From JBCCXL01 sp039191605 (lineage in GTDB: Bacteria; Acidobacteriota; Thermoanaerobaculia; Multivoradales; JAHZIX01): a DNA stretch of 64,000 nucleotides. How positions within the stretch are numbered: position 1 is the first letter of the stretch; every line of letters starts with the position of its first letter. Positions 1-6,717 of the stretch are shown piece after piece. The position numbers and the translations under genes are program-made. The stretch covers positions 1 through 64,000 of the forward strand of contig JBCCXL010000004.1 of NCBI GenBank assembly GCA_039191605.1, in the 5' to 3' direction. Under the pieces are notes generated by a model. That model saw only the letters and a program-made list of their open reading frames with translations, was not told the DNA's origin and did no database searches.

Positions 1-95
1 GGCACTGGGGTGCCGTTCGGCGTGCCGGGACGTCAGGGGCCCGAGGGACGAGTTCAGGAGTCAGGGCTTCCGCGTGCTGCTGTCTTCCGCCCCCA
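1..95 (+). repeat. Variable repeat VR1 (3' part) of the diversity-generating retroelement
   Basis: These 95 bases align without gaps to the 3' part of the template repeat at 1558-1700 (read on the minus strand). I count eleven differences. Nine replace a template A (A to G or A to T) and two replace a template C with G. Downstream of the last variable site, the segment from about 60 to 94 is identical to the template apart from one changed adenine near its start, as expected for the fixed IMH side of a VR. The upstream end is outside the window. Confidence 0.88.
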
Positions 96-115
96 GCCGG
101 GACTCTCGGCGGTAG
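1..115 (+). CDS. DGR target protein, C-terminal tail only (FGE/C-type lectin fold), cut by window start
   Basis: The frame starting at base 2 reads through to a TAG at 113-115. It gives a 37-residue tail beginning ALGCRSACRDV and ending GFRVLLSSAPSRDSRR. That tail aligns residue by residue with the C-termini of the two SIR2-FGE genes further right, and its last eleven residues are the same as in the larger one. The gene runs rightwards, towards the reverse transcriptase, which is the opposite orientation to the other two targets. The sequence up to base 95 is a variable repeat (see separate entry). The body of the gene lies outside the window, so whether it carries SIR2 or STAND domains cannot be seen. 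That it is a DGR target is well supported by the adenine-specific differences from the template. Confidence 0.85.
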   Translation, partial: ALGCRSACRDVRGPRDEFRSQGFRVLLSSAPSRDSRR

Positions 116-420
116 ATCTTAGATCTTAGAGAGTGTTGGGTTTTGCGGCATGTCGGCAGCGATGGCCGGTGATCCGGCAATTCTTGCCACCAGATGGCCG
201 ATTGAGCCGGTCAAGACCACTGTTTCCACCCCGGTAAGCCTTATTGAGCAGTGCCGCGGTTCCCATGAGCCCTGTTGACTCGAGCGATCTTGCCGCTCGA
301 TGCTGCGCGGAAGGCTCTTTCTTGCCGCGAATCGGTAGGTAGGCGCCGGGAGCCGCTAATTGTGCCGACACCCCCTGCCGGAAACCGGCACGACCTGCCG
401 ATCGACGGCCGTTTCACCGG

Positions 421-1416
421 TCAAAAAAGCAGGATACCGACGCTGGAAGCGATGGTGCGCTCAAGATCGACATCCAGCGTGCCGGCGAGATGCTGCCGAA
501 TTCGCCGGTGTAGCCGGCGTACCGGCCGGCGCAGGCAGGTAATGCCGCTTCGACGAATGCGGTAGCCGAGAGCGTCGAGGTGACCGTGGCAGGAGAGAAT
601 CCGTGCGTTAGGGTGCTTGAGACGAAGGCCTCGCTCTTCCATCAACCAATCGGCGATCTGTCGGCGCCACCGCTCGAGCTGGCTCGAGTGATCGGCAAAG
701 TAGAAGGTGTCGTCGAGGAAGCGCACATAGGCTGGGACCTTGAGCTTCCGCTTGATCCAGTGATCGAAGGCGTTGAGGTAGACATGCGCTGCCAGCATCT
801 GGCTACTGTGGGCCCCAATGGCGATTCCGCGGCCCGGGGGAGGCCAATCTTTAGCAAGCCCAGCCAATCGGCGGTGTTCAGAGCTGTGGTAGAGATCCGC
901 TCCGACTGCCAACACCCGCTCCACAAGCTCTAAGAAAGGCTGATCTCGCACCTTTCGCTCTAGAAGCTGTAGAAGGATCAAACGATCTATCGAAGGGAAA
1001 TACGAGCGGATATCCAAGTGCAACGCGAAGCGGTGGCGACGCATCGCCTCCTGAAGACGCAAAACCGCGCGATGAGTGCCATACCCCCTACGGCAGGCGT
1101 AGTCATCGCTGGTCCAGGAGGGTTCCAGCACCGGCTCGAGCTGCTGAACTACGGCGGTCTGAACGATTCGATCGCGAATCGTGGCCCGCGCGATGAGTCG
1201 GGGCTTGGGGTCCCGAATCGATACTAGGTCGTAGGGATCAGGTTGGTAGGTCCGGGCCACGAGGTCAGCACGGAGCTCCGCGAGGCGCTCTTCTTCTGTG
1301 AAGAGAAACCAGGCGACATCCTTGCGTCGGCGCTTTCCCGCGGTAGCGCTACGGGCTGCGTCCTCGAGACTCTCTGGACTACAGAGGCGGTTGAAGAAAC
1401 CAGAGACCGTTCGCAT
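421..1416 (-). CDS. Diversity-generating retroelement reverse transcriptase
   Basis: The protein has 331 residues from ATG 1416; an in-frame GTG at 1428 would add four. It has the motifs of DGR reverse transcriptases. RLIARATIRDRIVQTAV lies around residues 73-89. The first catalytic aspartate is in LHLDIRSYFPSID (D135). The DGR-type IGAHSSQ segment lies at 200-206, where other RTs have a different motif, and is followed by VYLNAFDHWIKRKL. The polymerase box YVRFLDD lies at about 230-236. The family copies the template-repeat RNA into cDNA with errors at adenines and installs it in a variable repeat. The gene lies directly downstream of TR and avd on the same strand, the usual DGR order. Its last residues are encoded within the left inverted-repeat arm, and a decayed copy of that end occurs at 2814-2899. 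No clear ribosome-binding site is visible. Confidence 0.95.
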   Translation of the reverse strand: MRTVSGFFNRLCSPESLEDAARSATAGKRRRKDVAWFLFTEEERLAELRADLVARTYQPDPYDLVSIRDPKPRLIARATIRDRIVQTAVVQQLEPVLEPSWTSDDYACRRGYGTHRAVLRLQEAMRRHRFALHLDIRSYFPSIDRLILLQLLERKVRDQPFLELVERVLAVGADLYHSSEHRRLAGLAKDWPPPGRGIAIGAHSSQMLAAHVYLNAFDHWIKRKLKVPAYVRFLDDTFYFADHSSQLERWRRQIADWLMEERGLRLKHPNARILSCHGHLDALGYRIRRSGITCLRRPVRRLHRRIRQHLAGTLDVDLERTIASSVGILLF

Positions 1417-1488
1417 CTTAAAAAGCACACCCGTTAAAAAGCACGCCCGGACGCTCAGCCGAAGCCTACGAGAACGGACGGCACGCTC

Positions 1489-1546
1489 GTGGACTCAGTC
1501 CACGGCCGGGAGCAGGCCTGCTCGGGACTCGGGGCCACTGTGGCCC
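1489..1546 (-). ncRNA. Structured spacer of the TR RNA: three consecutive hairpins between TR and RT
   Basis: Three back-to-back palindromes occur just 3' of the template on the transcribed strand. GTGGACT-C-AGTCCAC lies at 1489-1503, the perfect 14-mer GAGCAGGCCTGCTC at 1510-1523, and GGGCCA-CTG-TGGCCC at 1532-1546. In the well-studied Bordetella phage DGR the RNA spacer between TR and RT is structured and is needed for the RT-Avd complex to prime cDNA. The same role here is an inference from position and base pairing. Confidence 0.55.
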
Positions 1547-1557
1547 GGGTCGCGGGT

Positions 1558-1700
1558 TGGGGGCGGAAGACAGCAGCACGCGGAAGCCCTGATTCCTGAT
1601 CTCGTTCCTCGGGTGCCTGTGGTTCCGGTACGCCGAACGGCACCTCTGTGCCGTGTTCCAGTAGCTGCCGCCGCGCATTACGCGCCTGACGCGGGGTGGC
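1558..1700 (-). repeat. DGR template repeat (TR)
   Basis: This 143-bp segment lies between avd and the RT gene and is the invariant source copy. It matches VR2 (3225-3367) with 14 substitutions, every one at a template adenine. It also matches VR1 and VR3. Read in the target frame it specifies MRGGSYWNTAQRCRSAYR followed by NHRHPRNEIRNQGFRVLL, so the adenine-rich AAC, AAT, AGG and CAG codons sit exactly where the targets differ. The IMH side differs just outside the repeat (AACCCG here against AGCCGG after VR1 and VR2). The 5' end overlaps the last codons of avd by about 20 bp. Confidence 0.95.
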
Positions 1701-2079
1701 CTGCCCCCTCGAAACTCTGACTGCTGACCGATGGCAGCGCAGAACGCTCAACGCGTTTCTTCCAGCCGCCGAGCATTCGACCGATGGCTCGCAGACGATC
1801 GTTGGCAAAACGAACCCCTCTGCTGGAGACCATGCTGAGGTCTCGGGATAAGCGCAACAGCACGCGAATTCTAACGATCGCGGCATCGGCCCGCTGAAGA
1901 CTAGAGGCTCGCTCTAAGGGAAAGGTCAAGGCCACGGCGACGGCCTCTACCAAATCACAGCCAGCGTCTACCAGGCGGTGGCGCAAGGGAGCTTCTAGCG
2001 GCCAACTCTCGGCCCGTTCCAGCAGCCAACGAGTCAAGTCATAAGACTCGATATACAAAGGAGCATCGCGCCAGCTCAT
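1678..2079 (-). CDS. avd: Avd-like accessory variability determinant
   Basis: This is a 133-residue, all-helical protein. It starts MSWRDAPLYIESYDLTRWLL and contains LRHRLVDAGCDLVEAV, then a helix rich in leucine and arginine, and ends near LRAIGRMLGGWKKRVE. The spacing of the PLY...YDL..WLL and LLRLSRDL..VS...F....IGR.LGGW elements matches Avd. Avd proteins form pentamers of four-helix bundles that bind the TR RNA and the RT and are required for mutagenic homing. The start is chosen because ATG 2079 overlaps the stop of the upstream gene (ATGA) and has a GGAGAG ribosome-binding site. Its 3' end runs into the template repeat. The fold resembles the 23S rRNA intervening-sequence protein family, but the neighbourhood settles the assignment. 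Confidence 0.9.
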   Translation of the reverse strand: MSWRDAPLYIESYDLTRWLLERAESWPLEAPLRHRLVDAGCDLVEAVAVALTFPLERASSLQRADAAIVRIRVLLRLSRDLSMVSSRGVRFANDRLRAIGRMLGGWKKRVERSALPSVSSQSFEGAGHPASGA

Positions 2080-2666
2080 CGTTTCTTTCTCTCCAGTCGA
2101 TCGATCCAGCGGGCAAAGCCCGCCACGGCTGGAGCCATTCCTTCTTCTAGTGACTGGATCCAGCCTGCGGCAGGCTCTCCGCTGGTATCCAGCAGCAGAA
2201 GCCCCACCGTATGGGCCAGCTGGGATCGACATCGACCCAGCGCCTCTTGCTTGGCTCGGCGATCGAAGTGAAGAGAGGCCTCGGCCAATGAAAGAAGAGA
2301 GCCTTCGAGCGTCCGACAGGTTCTTTCCCTCAGCTCTGTAGACAAGTCCTCGGGGCCAGCGGCTCGCAGGGAGGTCAAGACCTCGGCGCCCAGGCGAAAG
2401 GCATCGAGATCGGCAATGGAGCGAGTGCGGTCTCCGGCCCTACGCGCCTCCCGGGGAGGCAGAGCATTTTCCACCGTGGCGCGCACGTCGTCCGCCTTGG
2501 CTTGCAAGGCTTGGCGCTGAGCCTCGGTGAGCGGCAGGTGCCGCCGCTGAATTCGCCATCTTCCGTTGCGCTTGACGCCAGGCAGCTCGCCCCGGGCCAG
2601 CTGAGCTCGTACGGTGCGCTGGCTACGGCCCATCAAAGTGGCGGCCTCGCGAACTGATAGCTCCAT
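2076..2666 (-). CDS. HTH (excisionase/MerR-like) protein with helical Avd-like C-terminal domain, DGR accessory
   Basis: The protein has 196 residues from ATG 2666, which has a GGGAG ribosome-binding site. The N-terminus, MELSVREAATLMGRSQRTVR followed by AQLARGELPGVKRNGRWRI, is a winged helix-turn-helix of the excisionase/MerR sort. A basic linker follows. From about residue 80 to the end it is helical, with RSIADLDAFRLGAEVLTSLR and AHTVGLLLLDTS, reminiscent in size and pattern of the helical bundles of Avd or S23-like proteins. It is translationally coupled to avd by a 4-base overlap. A role in regulating the DGR or guiding it to DNA is plausible, but I infer it only from the domain and position. 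The inverted-repeat arm begins about 130 bp upstream of its start. Confidence 0.7.
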   Translation of the reverse strand: MELSVREAATLMGRSQRTVRAQLARGELPGVKRNGRWRIQRRHLPLTEAQRQALQAKADDVRATVENALPPREARRAGDRTRSIADLDAFRLGAEVLTSLRAAGPEDLSTELRERTCRTLEGSLLSLAEASLHFDRRAKQEALGRCRSQLAHTVGLLLLDTSGEPAAGWIQSLEEGMAPAVAGFARWIDRLERKKR

Positions 2667-2794
2667 TGCGTCTCCCAGGGAATTGGCGTCGGTAATTGGC
2701 GTCGCAGTCTCTTTCTTGCCTTGAAAGACGATCGATGAGGCCTCGAGGTTCCCGCACGGCAAGAAAAATCCCCTCCCGGCTCAGCGAGGTTGGC

Positions 2795-3319
2795 AGACAG
2801 CACCGGCAACACAACGGCATTCGGCAGCATCTCGCCGGCACTCTGGACGTCAATCTAGAGCGCACCATCGCCCCCAGCGGCAATATCTGGCTCTTCTGAC
2901 CGGCGGAACGGCATTCCGTCGGCAGGGAATGCCGGTTCCCGGCAAGGGGTGTCTATACCGTCGGCTTCTCCTAGCATCTAATTGCCGACCCGCGGTAAAC
3001 AACAGCCGTCCACGCAGCAGCGAGCGGCTAGATCGATCGAATCACAAGGCCCCGTGGGAGCCGGAGCTCGGCTCCATGAGGCCTAGAGGTGCGGTGACAC
3101 GAGGCTTAACCGGTTCAATCGGTCACACACCGGCAAGAATTGCCGGCCCACCGGCCATCCCCGCCGGCCTGCCGCAAAACCCAACACTCTCTATGATCTA
3201 AGATCTACCGCCGAGAGTCCCGGCTGGGGGCGGAAGACAGCAGCACGCGGAAGCCCTGATCCCCGATCTCGTTCCTCGGGCGCCTGTGGACCCGGTACGC
3301 CGAACGGCACCACCGTGCC
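2795..3319 (+). repeat. Right arm of the imperfect inverted repeat flanking the DGR core
   Basis: This is the reverse-complement counterpart of 1-515. It carries the 3' tail of the SIR2-NACHT-FGE gene, its downstream region, and a non-coding relic of the RT 3' end: 2814-2899 reads IRQHLAGTLDVNLERTIAP on the plus strand, against IRQHLAGTLDVDLERTIAS in the real RT. A clean hairpin, CCGGCAA-GAA-TTGCCGG, lies at 3130-3146, about 80 bp beyond VR2. The left arm has a less perfect version. No independent gene is supported between 2667 and 3204; this stretch is the arm itself. Confidence 0.75.
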
Positions 3320-6300
3320 GTGACCCAGAAGCAGCCGCCGCGCAACACGCGCCCGACGCGGGGTGGCGCGGCAAGATCTGCCGCGGCGGCGGCAGGATCG
3401 AGGAGGTGGGGCGAATTCTGCGGCCGATTCTTATAGCGCTCTGGTTCCCAGGGGCTCGCCGTCCACTCCCAGACGTTGCCGTGGACATCGTAGAGCCCCC
3501 ATTTGTTCGCTCGCTTCTCGCCGACTCGATGGGTGCTGTCTTCGGAGTTGTCGTCAAACCAACCGACCTCTTCCAGGTCCGTCTCGGCATTACCGCTCCA
3601 AAAGCGAGTCTCCGTTCCCGCACGGCAGGCGACCTCCCATTCCTCTTCTATGGGCAAACGGGGAGAGGTTCCTTTGAAGCCCGGTTGCCGTCCCAACCAG
3701 CGGCAGAAGGAAAGCGCCTCGTACCAGGTAACCCTCACGCGAGGATGGGTGCGCAGCTCATCGTTTGATACATCCCCCCAAGGCTCGAAATCCTTGTCTG
3801 GGTCGAAGGCTGCGTATTGGGCGTTGGTCACCGGGCCGGCCCCAAGCCAAAAAGCCTGGGGAATACGGACCCGGTGTCGCGGGCCTTCATCACCATCGCG
3901 GCCTTCTTCATTCTTCGGGCTTCCAACCCACCCTTCGCCCGCTGGGATCTCTCGCCAGAGATCCACCGCGCCACCGAGAGGCGTATCGAGGGTTCGGAAC
4001 AGCTCCAGATCGTTCGGCGCCGGAATGTGGTCAAAGAAGCGCTCGAACAGGTCGGCAGCGCGAGGGTCCCGCGGCCAGCGGCGCTGAACTTCTTCGACGA
4101 TCCACCAAAGCCAATAAAGGTCGAAGCCGTTGCGGCAGCCCTCTTTCAGCTGCTCCACCAGCGCTAGGCAGGCACTCGGATCACCAAGCTGATCGGGAAG
4201 GCCTTCGAAGACCTTCGCTCGTTCGTCGGGATTGCCCTTCGCTAGTTTCAGCGTGGCCACTACCGTTTCCGGCTGGAGACCCTGAGCGAAGGCCGTGGCG
4301 CGAAGGGCGAGTTTAGGGTTGGACTCGCCCAGCTTGAGGACCAATTCGTCGGGCTCCTTGAGCCGCCCGGTCAGCAAAGCCAGGGGCTCCGCCCAGCGCC
4401 CTTCGCCGCCCTCTTCGAGATTCTGGGCCCATTGCAGCAAAGCTTCTGGACTTGAACCCGCGTGCTGCTGGCGCAGGTGCTCGGCGGTGAGGGCCTCGCG
4501 GAAGGTGCGATGCCAGAAGCGCCAGTCGCCTTGCCTGCCGTCATGGGGACCGAGGATCAGGGTCTTCTCGTGGACATCGCCTAGGAAACGATGAAGGCCA
4601 GCGCGCCATTCGGAAATCTGGCACAAGCGGTCGCAGAGCTCTGGAAGTTTCCGGAGCCGTTGCTGCAGCTTCTTGACTGGCTCTGCCCAGAGGTCTTCCT
4701 GGGTCATGTCGTGGGCGAGGTGTCGTAAGGCTTCGAGCGCCAAATCCGAATCCGGCATTGGCGTAGGGTCTTTGCGATGACCGCCCTCGAGGAGAAGGTC
4801 GAAGACCTGTTGGTAGAGATCCGCCAAGTTCTCTGAGGGCTGCTTCCCTTTCGCGAGGAGGGTGGCCAACAGGGTTAGATAGAGGGGGATGCCGGAAAGA
4901 TCCCGCAGCCCGCGGGTTGCAAGAAAGTGATCGAGGGCCACCTTGGCTTCCGTCTTCCAGCCTGCGCGTCCGTCGTGGCGTAGCCATTTCTCGAGGAACT
5001 CAAGGCGGCGCTCAGGATCGAGGGCGAGCAAATCGAGCTGAGGAAGCCCATCGAGAGCGTCACCGCGACCGATGGGTCGGCTGCTGATCACCACCCGGCA
5101 GCGGCGCCAGGCATCATCTCGGCTGAGCTGGCTGACGAAACGCAGAACGGCGTCCCGGCGTTCTCGGGGAACCTCATCGAAGCTGTCCAGGAGAAGCACC
5201 ACTCGGCCTTCGCGGCCCGCGGCAGCCAAAGCTCTTCGAAGCCCCTCAACTCCAGCGATGCCAAGGCCATCGGTGGCATGCTGCACCAGCTCTTGGCCCG
5301 TCTCCACCAGCTTGGGAAGGGAGGCGAAGAGAGGGATTCGATCGGGAGAAGCTGCCTCTGCCAGCCTAGCTGCATAGTGTCGCAGCAGAGTGGTCTTGCC
5401 TGATCCTGGCGAGCCTTCCAGCAGCCAGCGCCCCTGATTCCAGCTCGGCTTGCCGAGGGGAAGCGCCACCGCTTCGTCCAGCTTCATGGGTTTTCGGAGG
5501 AGCTCATGGTCTGATCCCTCGAGCGCCTTCTCCTCCACCGCCGGCTGCACCATCACCTGCACCCACGCCTGCTCCAGCAGCCTGAGCTCTGGGGGACGGT
5601 CGAATTGATCCACGACACGGCAATGCTCGTCCTGGACTTGCCGGAACCAGGCGACGAGGGGATCAACCTTGCTCTTGGGGGCGACCTTCGGCGTTGAAGC
5701 TGGACGCCCAGCATTCTTGGCGGTGATCAGATCTCCCAGCAGCTTGCCAAGGGCAGAGTGATCCTTACGTTCCTTACCGCCGGGATCTCTAACCGTCCGC
5801 ACTGGATAGAACAGAGCACGAAGGTGATATTCGTTCTCAATGGCCTCACGATGCACGCTGGCTGCAAGTCGAAATGCCTCGTCATCTGGCGCACCAATTA
5901 AGGCAAAGTGCCTACGATCGCTAACCTTCCGAGAGCCAGACTCTCGCAGAGCTTTATTCGCAAAGATCCGAAGCCAAACATCTTGAAAGCTAAAGCCAAC
6001 GATCACGAGCTGTTGGTTCACCCACAGGTGGTTCAGCAAGCTCGCATACGGACCTTCTGAGTAGGCTGCAAGATAACTCTCGGCGTCAATGACGAGACTG
6101 TCTCCGTCATCGTATCGACCGTGAGCATGAAGAATCGGTAGTTCCCTATCTTGAGCCGGACGCCCCTCTTGCCAAAGCGTGACTCGATCGTCTCGCCAAT
6201 CGAAGTCACGCACGAAAAGCTCGGGTCGCAGAGCCTGGAATGCGAGTTTGAGAGCCGGGTCGTAGTTTGTCGTGACGAACCCGGTGCACCCCAGACGGAC

Positions 6301-6642
6301 GAGGGCGGCATGAGTTGCAGTGAAACCTAGCTCTCCGTCGCCGACCTTGGGTCGAAAGATTCTGCGGATTAGTTCGACGAAGGGCCCAGGCCTCAGCTTG
6401 TTGCGGATCAAGGAAGCCGCCTGCAGCGAATCGATCGACAGTAACGCCTGCTTCACCTCTTGCGCTTCGCCTGTCCTCTGCACCGCCGCATCCGCCAGCT
6501 CCTCGATCAGCCGCGGCCACAGCGGATACAACCCCGCCGACGCCCCCGCCCCCACAAAGCCCACCGCCTCTCCCGACCGCAGCAGCTCTACCAACTTCTT
6601 GTAAACATCGGGATTCCCCGGAATCTCCCGCCACTCTGCCAT
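3205..6642 (-). CDS. SIR2-NACHT(STAND)-FGE/C-type-lectin protein, DGR target
   Basis: The protein has 1145 residues from ATG 6642 (AGGAAC ribosome-binding site). The N-terminal SIR2-like NAD-consuming domain spans about residues 10-320, with GAGAS at 31-35, TTNYD at 124-128, HAHGRYDD with the candidate catalytic His at 174, and GFSFQD at 216-221. The NACHT/STAND NTPase lies at about 390-690, with Walker A GSPGSGKTTLL near 410 and Walker B VVLLLDSFDE near 485. A helical stretch follows, then an FGE-sulfatase/C-type-lectin domain from about 900 (WVGSPKNEEGRDGDEGP, GLYDVHGNVWEW) that ends in VR2. SIR2-STAND proteins are known antiphage NADases. FGE ends in DGR targets are ligand-binding lectin folds, not formylglycine enzymes. 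I infer a diversified sensor coupled to an NAD-depleting effector. It is the second gene of a tandem pair, 75 bp after the paralogue. Confidence 0.92.
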   Translation of the reverse strand: MAEWREIPGNPDVYKKLVELLRSGEAVGFVGAGASAGLYPLWPRLIEELADAAVQRTGEAQEVKQALLSIDSLQAASLIRNKLRPGPFVELIRRIFRPKVGDGELGFTATHAALVRLGCTGFVTTNYDPALKLAFQALRPELFVRDFDWRDDRVTLWQEGRPAQDRELPILHAHGRYDDGDSLVIDAESYLAAYSEGPYASLLNHLWVNQQLVIVGFSFQDVWLRIFANKALRESGSRKVSDRRHFALIGAPDDEAFRLAASVHREAIENEYHLRALFYPVRTVRDPGGKERKDHSALGKLLGDLITAKNAGRPASTPKVAPKSKVDPLVAWFRQVQDEHCRVVDQFDRPPELRLLEQAWVQVMVQPAVEEKALEGSDHELLRKPMKLDEAVALPLGKPSWNQGRWLLEGSPGSGKTTLLRHYAARLAEAASPDRIPLFASLPKLVETGQELVQHATDGLGIAGVEGLRRALAAAGREGRVVLLLDSFDEVPRERRDAVLRFVSQLSRDDAWRRCRVVISSRPIGRGDALDGLPQLDLLALDPERRLEFLEKWLRHDGRAGWKTEAKVALDHFLATRGLRDLSGIPLYLTLLATLLAKGKQPSENLADLYQQVFDLLLEGGHRKDPTPMPDSDLALEALRHLAHDMTQEDLWAEPVKKLQQRLRKLPELCDRLCQISEWRAGLHRFLGDVHEKTLILGPHDGRQGDWRFWHRTFREALTAEHLRQQHAGSSPEALLQWAQNLEEGGEGRWAEPLALLTGRLKEPDELVLKLGESNPKLALRATAFAQGLQPETVVATLKLAKGNPDERAKVFEGLPDQLGDPSACLALVEQLKEGCRNGFDLYWLWWIVEEVQRRWPRDPRAADLFERFFDHIPAPNDLELFRTLDTPLGGAVDLWREIPAGEGWVGSPKNEEGRDGDEGPRHRVRIPQAFWLGAGPVTNAQYAAFDPDKDFEPWGDVSNDELRTHPRVRVTWYEALSFCRWLGRQPGFKGTSPRLPIEEEWEVACRAGTETRFWSGNAETDLEEVGWFDDNSEDSTHRVGEKRANKWGLYDVHGNVWEWTASPWEPERYKNRPQNSPHLLDPAAAAADLAAPPRVGRVLRGGCFWVTARWCRSAYRVHRRPRNEIGDQGFRVLLSSAPSRDSRR
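3225..3367 (-). repeat. Variable repeat VR2 in the SIR2-NACHT-FGE gene
   Basis: This 143-bp segment aligns to the TR without gaps. The fourteen differences all fall at template adenines and none at G, C or T. In protein terms eleven residues change (for example M to L, S to C, Y to F, N to V twice, Q to R, R to W, H to R, N to D) and one GTA to GTG change is silent. The terminal stretch encoding GFRVLLSSAP is invariant. The clean adenine-only pattern suggests recent retrohoming from this very template. Confidence 0.95.
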
Positions 6643-6717
6643 GCCTTGTTCCTGACTCAAATTCTGTCTTGTAGCCGGGTCACTGTCCCCTGCTAGCCTG
6701 TCTTAATTTCCAACATA

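Larger units (their letters stand above)
1..515 (+). repeat. Left arm of a long imperfect inverted repeat flanking the DGR core
   Basis: VR1, the tail of its gene and about 400 bases beyond it are recognisably the reverse complement of 2795-3319. Shared landmarks in both arms include the end of the target gene, the AGATCTTAGATC motif followed by GAGAGTGTTGGGTTTTGCGG, a CCGGCAATTCTTGCC stretch, and the segment GCGATGGTGCGCTC near the end of the RT gene. Identity is high near the VR and decays outward. The arm therefore includes the last codons of the reverse transcriptase (421-515). Confidence 0.75.

Noticed and set aside
1678..2079. Avd gene as a 23S rRNA intervening-sequence protein
   Set aside because: The fold family is shared, but the gene lies between an HTH accessory gene and a TR-RT pair, which fixes its role as Avd.
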